DNA from: Inonotus obliquus
Lineage: Eukaryota; Basidiomycota; Agaricomycetes; Hymenochaetales; Hymenochaetaceae
Assembly: GCA_032164295.1 (NCBI GenBank)
Contig: JAJHTX010000005.1
Coordinates: 2,232,001 to 2,296,000, forward strand
DNA: 64,000 bases
Reading direction: 5' to 3'
Of the stretch, positions 12,979 through 25,448 are shown one piece after another. The position numbers and the translations under genes were made by a program. The stretch's first letter is position 1. Each line of letters begins with the position of its first letter. Below the pieces are notes generated by a model, which saw only the letters and a program-made list of their open reading frames with translations, was not told the origin of the DNA and made no database searches.

Positions 12979-13286
12979 AGGTGCTTGTTGGATGTAACGT
13001 AGAGTATAGAACGGGATTGACTTGAGCGCGAAGCCCGGGACACAGGATAGTGTAAGTTGACAACTTAGCATTCTTAATTATGTAATGTGCAATCGCATTG
13101 TTTCTTTCATCTTCTTCCCGGTTCTTCGTACACGCGGTAAAAGCAGCAGGTTAGAATATTATCCTTTTGGGTATGCATCACAGGAAAGTGGGTGATAGTT
13201 TAGCATAGGTGTACGTCATACGGATGAATAACTATCGAAATTAAGTAGCTTTGTCGGGTTCTGTTACGGGAGTGGAAAGGAAGCTC
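12979..13286. other. Intergenic, convergent 3' ends
   Basis: The RPN1 and YIP4 genes converge here. The 308 bp are AT-rich; I see no RNA gene or repeat and take it as two 3' UTRs. Confidence 0.5.
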
Positions 13287-15054
13287 TTATTGAATAAGGA
13301 TCATCCATGCGAGAATGAAGTAGAATAGCCTTGAGATTAACGGGTGTTAGTACCAAGTACCAATAAGTGCGAAAAGACGAGAGAAAAAAAGTTAGCGACT
13401 CACAAAATTGGGTATACAGCTAGCAAGATACGTTGTTGTTCGATTTTCGTACCGTCGAGGAAGTTTACCGAGGCTATTCCAACGACATCGATCAGCAATT
13501 GCAAAAATCACGATGCGTAAATATGGCATCTCGAAATGGATCTAACATAACAACGTGAACCATGACCACTCCCCCAATCACCAACCATGACGTCCACGCA
13601 TCCAAGTAACACAAAAGGGGAGCGGAGCAGGGGGGAGGCAAAAACGGGACAAGAACCAGACAAGAAACAAGGGAAGTACGTACCCCAAATACACCAAGCC
13701 CAAGCAGCCACCGAAATAGGTATGCGTACCCATATGGTATGTACGAAATAGGATACAAGAGCTGCTACGTCTAAAGGCGCCACGCAGTAACCTAGTGCGC
13801 AGAGGGCTTGGAAGAACGATCTGGAGTATCATGAATTGGTTTTGGGGATGATTAAGATTATTATGATGATGACAAGAGATGTGAAGTGGAGATGAGGACT
13901 TACACTCGCCCGCCGAGAAGCTGTACATACCACAAGACCAACCACACGGTCAATATCCTCTTTTGTCTTTTATTAATGCATGAAGTAAGGATGGAGGACG
14001 AACCTTAGCTTGTACGGTCACAACTATCGATCCTAAACAGATAATAACGACTACTGCCGTGAATACTCCAAGAGACTGTTCTGGCGGGGCCTAAATAGCA
14101 CATGGCGCATGTTGAGTAACACGATCATTATACAGAAACTGAGTTGGGTGAGAACTCACGCTCAAACTTAAGAGTATCCCCAAGGCTAAGCATAGAATCA
14201 GAGGGCCCCATAAGTCCCAATCTCTATTTAGTACAAAAGAAAGGTACCAAGATAATCAGCTTCTTTCCGGAAGGATGTGATGTATGGCAAGAACGAACCG
14301 TAAAACTTCACGTCCAGCACCAGACCTCCTCGGATAAAGCACTTGTGCGATTTTGATTGAGATGGAGTGGAGGTCTCTCGCCTATATAATTTTCCATTCG
14401 TCCGTACACCAAATGCAAAATCAATGCAATTACTTCCTATCAGCAAGAGAAGGAATAGGATGAAATGTAACATACGATTGTAGTAGTAATGGGTTCGTCA
14501 AGTGTATCGACTCCCGTATACCTTTACAACATCATAGAATCATCCAATCAGTCAAACCCTGCATATATCCGATACATACATATAAATCACACTCACCGAG
14601 TTTCAACTCTAACACCACCAACAGTCCTCCTAGCTCCAGATCCAGATCCAATCCCCTGCGGACCAACTCCACGTCCACGTCCACCAGACCCAGAACCAAT
14701 GTTCCCACTTATCACCGAAGAATTACTCATACCCGTATTTCCAAGTCCACTGGTACCAGTATTCATATTGGGTGTGAGTACACCAGATGATTGTTGCTGT
14801 TGTTGCTGTGCGCGCGTCTTTCCTTTATCCAATGGACTTGTTGCTGAAGTAGGGTTGTTAAGTTCTCCACCGAATGAAGGTAAAGCGTCTTCGTCAAAGT
14901 CGTCATCATCTACCCGTGCAATATCCCCAACAGGTGGGAGCGTAAAGTGAGAACGGCGCGAAATCAGCCAGAGTAAGCTTAAGCTGGATGTAAAGTACTA
15001 ACCTGCTTGAATGAATTGTGAATTTGCTGTATGTGGTGTATTCGGTTCCATCAT
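13287..15054 (-). CDS. YIP4: YIP1-family Golgi membrane protein (YIP4/YIPF6-like)
   Basis: YIP1-family proteins are five-span membrane proteins that bind prenylated Rab GTPases and work in ER-Golgi transport. The exons give MMEPNTPHTANSQFIQA, then an acidic DDDDFDEDALPSFGG segment, a Gln/Gly/Ser-rich low-complexity region, and the family signature YTGVDTLDEPITTTI followed by RDLHSISIKIAQVLYPRR. Membrane segments follow: DLWGPLILCLALGILLSLS, QSLGVFTAVVVIICLGSIV, SFFQALCALGYCVAPLDVA, WVRIPISVAAWAWCIWG, and the C-terminal LFYFILAWMILIQ. The TLDEP motif and WMILIQ tail match the YIPF6/YIP4 branch. The start at 15054 fits because its exon splices (acceptor GGGTAG near 14917) in phase into the acidic segment. 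About eight exons, introns about 50-90 nt. Confidence 0.9.
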
Positions 15055-15420
15055 TCTTTTCTCCCTTTCGTTTTCGTTTCGACGTTCGATATGTATGAGT
15101 CGGGTGTTTGGGAGCTTCGAACCGAGGTGAGTTGACGAAGTGACGAGAACGCGTTGCGCCTGCGGGACCGCGTCGTGATGTTGGCACAATACCATATTTG
15201 GAATGCCATTCTCACGCTTTGAAAGAAAGTAAATAGAGTATCAAACTCAAATCGGATCAAATAAAGCCACCGCTCGTCAATCTCCTGTGACGAATACGGG
15301 CGTCATTCATAGTAATCCGGCATAAATCCCCCCTCTTTGGATGCACTCGACTACAGCACAAACGCAAGAAATATTATAAAGTATATAACAACCAGGTCAA
15401 CTAACGAAAAAATAATCACT
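15055..15420. other. Intergenic between YIP4 start and nucleoporin stop
   Basis: About 366 bp upstream of YIP4 and downstream of the nucleoporin gene, both on the minus strand. It should include the YIP4 promoter. No gene or repeat is evident. Confidence 0.4.
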
Positions 15421-18400
15421 CTACCTAACACTCAACCCCTCTATCCCAGCTTCCCCACCTGAGATCGTCCCTCTATCAAGTTCATTAAAAGGATCCCTTG
15501 CACTACCCGTCCGCGCTCTCCATAACGTCCTATACGTATGTTTCAGTTTTTGTAGCTCTCCGTCTAAAGCAGCAGTTTTGGCTGCGAGAGCGACGAAAGA
15601 GGCGTGTTGAGCTTGAAGGGTGGTTGTTATTGCTGTTTGTTTTTGTTTCGCGTTTCGTTGAGGTTTTGGTAAGTGATGGGTTGGAGGGATGATTGAAGTT
15701 TGGTACAGTTGATAGAGTCCGGGATTCGTAATATTGTTCGTTCGTTCGTTGCACCACGTTATGTCAAAACATATCGCATCGCCCCCAACGAAGAATCCAC
15801 CAGCGGATAAACGACAACGAAACCAATCGAGAATAAAAATCCCGGTTGCAAATTACATTACCGAGAGGAGCACAGAGGTGTAGATGTAGTTACCATCGCA
15901 CGTCAAGGACAAGAATTCGAGAAGCGGCCGCAGTCCGTTAGAGTAACGACGACGCCGTCAATGTCGTTGGCATAGATATGATATTTCCGACATTCCATGA
16001 GGAAAGCGTGAAACATCATATAAGTTATGATCGGAAGAAGAGAGAGAAAGACAGATCAGTCAGCAATCCGATCATAACGCTGTGAGCATAGGAGTGAACT
16101 TGAGGGGGGAAGAAACGGAGAACATGAAGAATGTGGCACCGCAGGTCGCCGCACAATTAAGCGCAAAGGACCGAACGAGAAGGTTCAACTAGGGTATGTA
16201 TGATAACCCCAGTATCTCCAACCATCGCCGCGGAACAAACACTCGGGAGAAATGAAAAAACATATCAAGAAGGGAAGACTCACATTGAGGGGTAATGGAC
16301 ACATGGCTTGCCTCCGAAACAAGCCTTCGCTCGATTTGCTATAGTCAAAACCGAAGCCACCATGACGATTAAAGCACCCATAGTGTTTACGATCAGCGAA
16401 AACATGGTAAAACACGGCGCCATGATGAAGGCAGAAACGTTTAAGATCACCAAGCACCATCCGATACGAAAGGAACCGTGCACCGCGTCGAATTATGTGT
16501 GGAGTCACGGATATGCGTTATCCGAAACGGCAGTTATACGACAAACATTCATGTTGCGATAGGAGGAGATCCCGCCGCACCAGGAACGATGCGATTGACG
16601 AAGGCGGAAGATAAGCAGTGGACCAGAACGTGGTCGAGTATGTCGGTAAGTGTATTGTCAAGCATGAATCACGTCAGCAGCACGCGCATAAAGTGAACAA
16701 AATCCCATGCCGAACCGAATGTTCGTCCAACGGTTGCGAAGATCGAAAGCGTCAAAAACGGCAAATCAACCCACACGAAATGAAAAATAGGAGTTAATCA
16801 ATACATTCGGTCCCGCGAGGAGGAGACACGGTGTCCCGCGTAACAGGAGATCGTCGAAATGTCGAAAAAGTTAAAACCGTGCGTGTGTGGGATGTATGAC
16901 GGTATAGGAAAATGAGTGAATTCAATCAGAAATGCTCACATCTTGAAAAGTCAACAAAAGCTTGCTTACCTCGAGCGAGTTGTTGAACCAATGTAATCGT
17001 TCTCTTAATTGCTCGGTGACACGGGTGAAGAACCTAAAAAATACACAAGAAGCACAAGGCCGAGTTCAGATTAGCTTCTGCACTTGCCTCCACCGTGAAT
17101 ACACAAGGGACAAGGAACACGTACTCGAGAGGAAACTCTGCGTAATTCTTGAGCCACACAGTCTGCTGACTCTGCGCACTCTGGCCGCTTTGGCTGGCCT
17201 TGAATGCGTCGACGATCCGCGTGGCAGCGATCGTATCTTGAACAGCTTGGTCCATTCGCGCATGAAGCTCGCGCATGGCGGCGATGTCCGTCCGAAGATT
17301 GTTAATACTATTAACAACATCCTGTTCACAGACGATGGAAAGATCCCATTAGTCAACAGATATCACCAAGATTGACTGGAGCTTAGAAGACTTGAATGAC
17401 TAGAATTAAGGGTTGATAGAAGGAAGCTGAGCACCCCTCGGCAAAAGAGAAGGTCGTTACAGCCGAGCCTCGTTCGCGGGACTAAAAAAACCTCCAACGG
17501 CACAATACAGTCAACCGAGATCACCAGCCCATCTTGTGATTCAGTTACACTTAATTCTTTCTTCCTGTCTCTAGGCATCTCGGACGCGTCGACCCGAGGC
17601 AAAAATAGCCAACTCGTCGGCAGTCTTGAATCATAGGGTGAAGCAGAGAAAAAAAGAAGCTCCCGGCGGGAAAAAAGAAGAGGTACGCCAGAGGTAACGA
17701 GGTTCACCCACGCAACGAAGCTTGAGGCCCCAGATGGGACACGGGCGGTGAGGCATCCACAAGACTGGTACGTGTGTACAGAGTCTGCAAAGCGAAGCAA
17801 CTCTCCGTCACTCGCACCACACGATTCCTGTCCCTCCGGGGACCGGCTTTATTTCCGAAGACCAACGGATTGGACCTCCCGAAGGCAGTGGGTTGGCTGA
17901 TTCAACAAGATGGTAATGCATGGCGAAGCAATAGAACGAAGAATTGTATAAGAGAAGATTCTGTACCTTGTGCACAACCCTAATCTGTTCCGCGCCTTTC
18001 TGAGGCTCGTCGCCAAGCTTGTGTTGTTTGAGCTCTGTTGAGATCTGTACCCTGCCTTGTATGTGCGCACTAAAAATGACAGGGAAGATTGAAATAAACA
18101 AAAGACACCGTGGGCGGCAACGGAGTACGGAAAATCAAGGGTGAAAACCCGTTAGATCGGATTGAAATGTATGTGTGAGTGAGTCACGAATTGAATGTTT
18201 TCTGAACCGCGCAAGAAGAAGGGACGCACTCGATCTGCTCAAACTTCTTTCTTACGTCTTCGGGCAGGTCGTTAAACTTTGTGGTTTTAGTGAAGAGTGG
18301 TGCCCCTCCGGTACCCGGACCAGGACTATGGAATGAACACATGATTTCAGCAACACACATGCGTCAACGCGTTTAATTTTGCAAGGTGTAGGAGTACCCA

Positions 18401-18941
18401 CGCTGTTTGTTGTTGAGTTTGCTGCTGGGCGGCCTGACCAAAGAAGGATGTAGGCTGCTGATTCTGCTGACCTACTGTGGAGGCGCCGAAGCCACCAAAG
18501 GCAGAAATAGTTGGCTGGGTATTTCCAAACAAAGGGGCAGATTGCTGCTGCTGTTGAGGTTGATTTGTACTTGCTCCGAATAAACCTATAAGGGCATGAA
18601 GTTGCATTAGGACTGGCACTAAAAAGTATACACATACCAGAATTAGCGGGTTGACCAAAGAAAGCGGTCGGCTGTTGCTGTTGTTGTTGCTGCTGAGGCT
18701 GAGCCTGTGTCGTCGCACCAAATAAACCTGTTGAAGGCTGAGTAGGCTGCGACGCGTTCGCGGTGTTGTTTGACGCGTTTGTTGAACCAGGAAAGAGGCC
18801 ACCGGTGACTGAAGCACCAAAGATAGGTTGTTGAGGTTGCTGTTGTTGATTTTGTTGATTTTGCTGGCCGAAAGCAAAGCCAGAAGGAGTTTGATTCGAC
18901 TGACCGAAGAGAGGTTTGTTTTGAGGGAAGGACGGGAACAT
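15421..18941 (-). CDS. NUP49: GLFG-repeat nucleoporin of the NUP49/NUP58 type
   Basis: This is a central-channel nucleoporin that partners the Nsp1/Nup62 and Nup57/Nup54 coiled coils. It starts at 18941 with MFPSFPQNKPLFGQ and runs through about 190 residues of FG/GLFG repeats in Gln-rich spacers (PIFGAS, GLFPGS, GLFGAT, AFFGQ, GLFGAS, PLFGN, FGGFGAS, SFFGQ). Then come a structured linker (APLFTKTTKFNDLPEDVRKKFEQIE), coiled-coil exons (HIQGRVQISTELKQHKLGD; INNLRTDIAAMRELHARMDQ), and the conserved block WLKNYAEFPLE plus FFTRVTEQLRERLHWF. The C-terminus QAQHASFVALAAKTAALD... LWRARTGSARDPF ends at 15421. The exon that normally joins these last two blocks (an IEQIERKL-like helix) was not found between about 15700 and 16960, so that part is unresolved; it may be a long intron or a degraded stretch. 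Confidence 0.85.
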
Positions 18942-19086
18942 GGTGGATTATGTATGAGAGACGCGTCGATCAGCGACTAACCATGTGCACTGGCAAGGCC
19001 TTCCACATGCCACTGACTATGTCTAAATATCCTGCCACCTCCCTCCACAATGTATCCTCCCCCTCCGCCCCTCCTAAAACACGGCC

Positions 19087-21778
19087 ATGCACAATGTCCT
19101 CGACAATGCCGACACTGTCTGTGACCATCCCTCTCTTCGTCCACCACCTTCATACCGTCCTCATCCTCCCGCTTTCTCGCCAATCACCCGGCGCACTACT
19201 CTCCCCCATCACCATCACGGTCCTCGCTCTCCTACGGAGCACGTATACTCTCTCTTCGACTCGCGCAATGCTCCCTGGGCTTCTCTCAAGCTTCTCTCTA
19301 ATGTCGGCTCTCCTCGCTATCTCCCTGCCTACTTTGAGGGTCAGACAATACAAGGTACCCTTGAGCTCGATCTCCGTAAGCCAGAGACTATACTCGGTGT
19401 TAGTGTCACTCTCTCTGGTACTATCATGGCTGCCAATGCACCTGACCCCCGTCTCTTTTGGGAGCTTACCCATGTCCTCTGGACGGCAGAAATGGGTGAC
19501 CCCCGCTCTCCTAGTCAGAATCAAAATCCTACCTCCTCTCCGCCTACGTACCGGGGTAACTGTAAAGACAAGGCGCGCTCAAAACTCGTCGGTTTCTACT
19601 CGTGGCCTCTCGCTATCCAGCTTCCGTCGACCTGTCTGGTCACTCTGCATTCAAAACAAGCTCCAGTCATGCTTCCCCTTCCGCCCTCCTTCTCAGAAAA
19701 GGGAGCAGCCCAGTTCATTAATTATGAGATAACTGTGCGTGTCCGTCGTGGTCCCTTGCGTATAGATAGCAAGTACGTTCTTTCGTTTTCAAATGTTCTC
19801 AACGTTCCATTCCGCTCCGGCTACTCGAATCCCGTCATCCATGCTGCTACTACTTTTTTCTCTCTTTTCTTCCCTCCCCTTTGTCTATCCCGCGTCTTCC
19901 TCGTCCCACGCCATACTGACATCTCCATTTAGACTAGGCACACACTTTGGTTTTGCACCGCGCACCCGTCCGCCGCCACCTTCGACCCTGCGGCAGCTAG
20001 CCTACCAGGATAGTAGACCACTCGTGGGTCCAGAAGGGGATCCTGACGGATGGACAGTTCTTCCGCCCATTGTCGTTAGTGGAAAGCTCTTTGGTGTGCG
20101 CATGATTGAAGCTATATGCACTGTGAGTCATCTTGCCTTTCCTAGAAATTTGTCTTCCGCATTTAATTGATGTTTTATCAAGTTCGCCTTGGCTCTCCCG
20201 GTGAGGGTTGTCGTAAGAGTAAATAAAACTTTATCCGACATCTAACCTATCGTCCCTTCTATTGTATAGCTGACGTACTCGCGCGGTCATCCCCTCCCGC
20301 TGATGCTTACTGTCACTTGTTCGGACGAACAGGCTCTTGACCTCGTCTTTACTCCACCGAACGTCTCCGTTCACCTAATCCGAGAGGTTTGTTACTCGAC
20401 GGGCTCCTCCGATTCCTCGAGCAAGAACTGGGGAAGTGCTCTCGGGATCGAGAGTTCTCCTGAAGATAGGACCTTGGGCGTCCGTGCGTCTGTGCCCAGT
20501 GGTTTCGACCCTACAGCTTACTTTCCACGTGCGGTTCCTCAAAGTCATTCGGCCGCGTCGGCTTCCCTCGCTTCTGGTTCTATTCCTTCCGCTTCTGGTC
20601 CATCTGCTGGCGCTGGGTTTAGTGGAGATACTAGCGAAAGTATTGGTAGTACTGCCTCGCTGGCAAGGACTGGAAGACCGTCTTTGTACAGCAATCCATC
20701 TGCCTCTACGTCAGTGGCAACTTCTAGTATGACGTCTCGCTCTACGATGTCGATGGCAACGTTATCCGCACTTTCCACACTGTCTTCCCTATCTTTCGGA
20801 ACGAGATCTGAAAAGGGGAAAAAGAGGCTGAGTAAGATCGTCGACAGCGAGAAAGAGAAGAAAGGGGGGAAGGAACGAGAGAAGACTCCGAAAGTAGGTC
20901 CGAAGCTTGCGCTGCATGGTGCACGGACGCCTATCACGAGTGCCGTTTGGTGGCCGAAACGAAGCGGTAGTAGAAGCAGTCCAGCTGATTTGGCGGCCGC
21001 GGCGGGAAGAATGCGGAGCCGACGATACGAGGGTGAGATTCTCCTCCCAAAGGATCTCGTTCCGAGCTTTGAGTTTGGTGGGTTTAGCGTTAAGGTATGT
21101 TCATGTATACGATCGTTCTTGGAGGTGCTATCCCGAAAATAATCCGTGTATTTCTGATTTGAATTTTTTGCATGGGTTTGCATTTGCTTATTGTTATTTC
21201 GGTTGCCTTTTGTGCAGTATGCATTGGCTTTGTTGCCTTTCCAAGCTCCTGGCTTTGAGCTTTTACCTACCTCATCGGCCTCCGCAACATCTCCCGCTAG
21301 TCATGCCTTTCGTACATCACCCCCGCAATCGCCTATAGCTTCCTCACCAACTTCACCGTATTCCTCAGGACCCTCGTCCCCCTCGGCATTTTCCTTTACT
21401 TCGGCCTCTCCAACCCAACTAAGACTTACACACGAGCCTCTTCCCCTCTCTCTGATCTCAATTACAACTCTTCCTTACGCCCCTGCGCCCTCTCCGTCTG
21501 CTTCGTCACTAGGATCCCCGTCGTCTTCTGGTTCACAAACATTCGGAGCGTCTGCTGTTCCCTTACCATATGGGATACAGGGAACCACATCTACAACTTC
21601 GATACAGACTCCAGTTCCAACTCCGACTCCACGTTCTCGCATACCCCTAGAAGTTGACGCAAATGCACAACGGACTGCTCATGCCGAACGTGTACGCAAG
21701 CCTGTCGTGTGGGGGTTGTTTAACCAGTTTGTGAGCGGGGGTCAGAGCACAGTCGCTGGATCTGCGAGTGTTGATTGA
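19087..21778 (+). CDS. Arrestin-like protein 1 (arrestin N/C fold)
   Basis: Predicted cytosolic adaptor with an arrestin fold. The N-terminal sheet is visible in SVGSPRYLPAYFEG-like and GTLELDLRKPETILGVSVTLSG, followed by LFWELTHVLW, LPSTCLVTLH, LPLPPSFSEKG, INYEITVRVRRGPL, and after introns FGFAPRTRPPPPSTLRQLAY, LVGPEGDPDGWTVLPPIVVSG and RGHPLPLMLTVTC. The C-terminal half is Ser/Pro/Thr-rich low-complexity sequence (about 21240-21700), with no PPxY motif that I could see. Fungal arrestin-like proteins usually bring Rsp5-type ubiquitin ligase to permeases; that role is inferred. Exon order and the DPDGWxVLPPI block are shared with the gene at 25449, so the two are paralogues. The ATG at 19087 is the first good one in frame; earlier ATGs are in another frame. 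Confidence 0.78.
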
Positions 21779-22840
21779 CTAGGCAACTGACCGGCTGAAG
21801 TGCCAAGTTGCTGTTAATTTGCTGAACGTTTTCATTTTGCTTTCCTAAGCTTTCGATAGCTCTTCGTAGGTACCTATTGTTTTCGAGGTTCGAAGCGATT
21901 TCGACTAATCTGTAATCGTAGTCCTAGTCCTATCTGTTTACCTTTCTTTTCTTGCCTCTCCCTATTTTCTCTCCCCTCTAAGTCTTTCGTTATCTTGGAC
22001 ATGCATCTGACCTCACGTACCTACATTCAACTCAACCTCGTTACTGGACATTAATCTCACAGGGACCTTCCCTCACAAAGACGCAGTGACATATATAGCA
22101 ATTAGGGAAACAAGACAAGCCGAGACGTTACGTAGATATAATTGTAGATTAACTTGACGAAGTATCATATGTTGTTGAATTGTTAAAAATGGATTAGTTA
22201 AGAGACAGGGCGAGATTAGTTTGCGTGTTGAGTTTATTATGAGGTGACGGAGAATCTGAACGGCTGGCTACTCGAGGCAGACAAATGACCATTTTCCTGA
22301 ATACTATCACCACATATCCGGTTTTCATAGATGTTGAAGGATTTGGAGTTCGCGGAGCTGGACGAGGAAATGATCAGTAAGCTTGTTAGGCGGAAGTTGA
22401 CGCCTTTCACCCCGTTCTAGCTCCGGAGCGCCCACGAAGATGAGAAGGCAACAAGTCTTCAGCATCCCGCTCTAAAATAATGATACATCTTTCCAGATTT
22501 CCTCGTAATATACCCAAGATCAATCATGAAAGAACCTACACAGCAAGATACTATAGTAAATACAATTCAACGATAAGGCGAACATCAAACATCAAACAAA
22601 CAACGTGGCGCGAAAGCAAAGAGCTATCGTCGAGATAGGTATGCACCACCGCATTGCAAAGCAAGAAAAGGGTCAAGAGTGTACCTCTCCAGTCAAGTAC
22701 CTCATTGCGACCCCTCCACACGAACAGGCACACAAAAACATATCGTTGCATACGATCCATGTAAGCCTCGAGGCTCAATTCCCCTTACCCCCTTTAACCC
22801 AATAGGCTTTACCCGAGCCAGCATGATCTAGCCATATGGT
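21779..22840. other. Intergenic, convergent 3' ends
   Basis: About 1.06 kb between the stops of arrestin-like gene 1 and LST8. Base composition is mixed and AT-rich near 22080-22220. I found no tRNA, ORF with coding character or repeat; it is probably two 3' UTRs plus spacer. Confidence 0.45.
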
Positions 22841-25132
22841 TTAACCAGCACCATCATGCAAAGCACAGCACACCACGGCTAATGTCCGAGCCCCGAATCA
22901 AAAAGAAGCATCAGTAACCCATGTGCAGCTTACAAAAAGTCGGAAAGAAAAAATTGAAGAGAAGTGGGAATAGATTTGAAGAAGAAAGGAAGGGAAGAGG
23001 CGGAGATGAGTGAGGTGAAGAAGATGAAGAAGCGAGACAGAGATCAGATTCATACAGTGCGGGCGCACATCCGACAAAGACGCAGGAAACAGACGCGAAG
23101 CTGCGAAGGTGTGGAAGCGAGGCGTGAACGTGCGAATGTCGGGAAGGTGCGAGGATGCACAGAAAGATAGATGTGCGGGTAAGCCCGACTCGGAGAGAAA
23201 AAGGCATCCAAACAAACGGAATCAATGCAATGACGAGAACGGATAGAAAAAAGCGCGAAAAAAACAAACAAAAGAAGAAGCGACCCACCCTTGTGATGAC
23301 CGTTATACTGTCGCACAGTCTCGCCGGAGGCCATCTCCCAGAGGCGTGCCACATGATCGGACGAAGCTAAACGATGCCGGATGCCGTACATCATATTCGC
23401 GAACAGACGGACAAGGAATGACGGATCAGTGCAGTTTACGTTAGCGTTCCATGATGTTCAGACCGTTGCAAGGTGCGTTACGTGTGTGTGAGATATTTGA
23501 ACGTTGTGTAGTATGGGAATTTTTTGGGGGGAAGAAGATGGATCGGTTAGCATGTGGCCAACCCGCTCTGTAGTCAAACGAACGGGACGAGAAAGAAAGA
23601 AGACGGAAGTTAGTCAAACGGAGGCTTTGAACGTCCAAGCACCCATGCTCTCTCGTAAGAACACACACAAGAGAAATGAGTGCAAGCCGAACACCAACAG
23701 GAAAGGAAATAGCAAGAATAGAACGGAAGCAAAAAGAGGGGCGAGCAATAATCGGTACATACCGGTTACAAGGTACGCCGAGTCCGCGCTGAAGGCGCAA
23801 TCCCAGACCCAACGTTGGTGGCCCTGGAGTATCTTCTCAAGCTTGAATTCCCAATTTCGACCGATCGACCAGATCTTCACCGTCGTGTCTGCGGAGCACG
23901 TGGCAAGATACCTAGTAGGCGGAGAGAATTGAGTTAGATGGAATAGGAGATATCGTATCTAACTGAATATTGGCCACATCACAATACTTACCTCACATCG
24001 GGACTGAGAAGACAGCGTGTCAGGTACTTGCTGTGCGCTTGGAACTTTGTGATAGCTTGGAATCGCGGAAGATCTGAACTCCCTTCGTTGATTTTCCAAA
24101 CATAACATTTACCCTGTACAAAAACATAAGTTCCTGGCAGCTATAGACTCTCGAATAGAACACGGGAACAATTGGCAATTGACCTTGTTGTTACCAGCAA
24201 CCAAACACGTCCCGTCCAACGCGATCGTCACTGACCGTATTGGAACATCACCCGCCGGAGCCTGTTCAATATTATCAAGCTTATTTTGAGGAAATTGCGA
24301 CGCAAATAAGAAGACGAACAAGGTCGAGCATGCAAACATTCTCCGAAAGATCCCAAAGCTTAATACTCCCGGCTTGGTCGCAAGAAATCAATTCAGTCTG
24401 GCTCGGATGTATAACCACGTCGTTCACTATACAATTCTCTAGCTTAACACGATGGGATCCGGGTGCAGTACGGAGAATGAAAGACGCACCAGGTGCACCG
24501 TTGTCATAATTCCGATGAGGGGTAGTAGTCCTGCAGATCATTCGATTTATTCGTCATTATGCTGCCTGACAGCTTGTGTGAAACTCACCTCAGATCCCAA
24601 ACTTTGATGGTTCCATCCTCACTGCCGGTGACAACCCATTTTCCGTCTGCATGGAACTGTACTGCCGTAACGTTTCCCGTGTGGCCTTCAAAGCATTGTA
24701 CCTGAGTGGAACATGTGGGCAAGGCACAGAAAGACCATAGTTCCTGATACTTACGACCGTGTTCGAGAGATTAGCGACTTCGTAAATATTCACTTTCTTA
24801 TGGATTGCGGCGGCAAGCAGACGCTTGCTGTATGCGGAATCATTGCGGATTAATTCCTGCCAAGCTCTTGTTCACTGGGAGGTTTCAGACTCACTTCGGA
24901 GAAATTGCCAATCGATTCACTTGCTAAAGAAATGCATCTAAGCAGCATGCGAGGGACGCTTGACGTGTAGAGAGATGCTCACGCCTTGTTCACCAGAGCG
25001 AGCTATAGTTCTTGAACAGATGCCACTCCACGCTTCCCAGAAACGTATCTCATGGTCATACGAGCCAGTGACAAGAATGACCGAGAGGTCTTGTCGACCT
25101 GAATTGCCTTTCGTCGACGTTTGTCCTGGCAT
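22841..25132 (-). CDS. LST8: TOR complex subunit LST8 (WD40 protein)
   Basis: LST8 is a seven-bladed WD40 propeller that binds the TOR kinase domain in TORC1 and TORC2. Exons in order give [197 protein letters not shown], and the diagnostic tail [12 protein letters not shown] before TAA at 22841. Total is about 320 residues, the expected size. The start [10 protein letters not shown] at 25132 is the best in-frame ATG. Exon sizes range down to about 24 nt, while the last two introns are about 400 nt each, far longer than others here. The 317-bp gap to arrestin-like gene 2 is a divergent promoter. Confidence 0.95.
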
Positions 25133-25448
25133 ATGAGTAAAATAAATGAGAGTAAGATAGAGTGTTCACCGAGACGTGTCGGCGGTGATGCTTCGGTCCG
25201 ATCACGTGCGCGTTCTGGCGGATCGTTTGCTGCTGCATTCAGAATTCAAATGCACATGGCGGTTCCCAGACCTATCTACCTCATGTGGGAGTATCATTCC
25301 CTACCCGGTCTCTCGGCCTTCAACTTGTCTGTGCTGGCTTTAGGAGCGTGGAACGGAGCTCACTGGCAGAGCTCACTCTATCTCCTCGTGTCTCATAGTC
25401 CAGGCTAGACGATACTCCAAGTCTAACTCCGCAAAGCAAGATACAGTC

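Noticed and set aside
20545..21183. Minus-strand 212-codon ORF
   Set aside because: Shadow of the Ser/Thr-rich coding region of arrestin-like gene 1.
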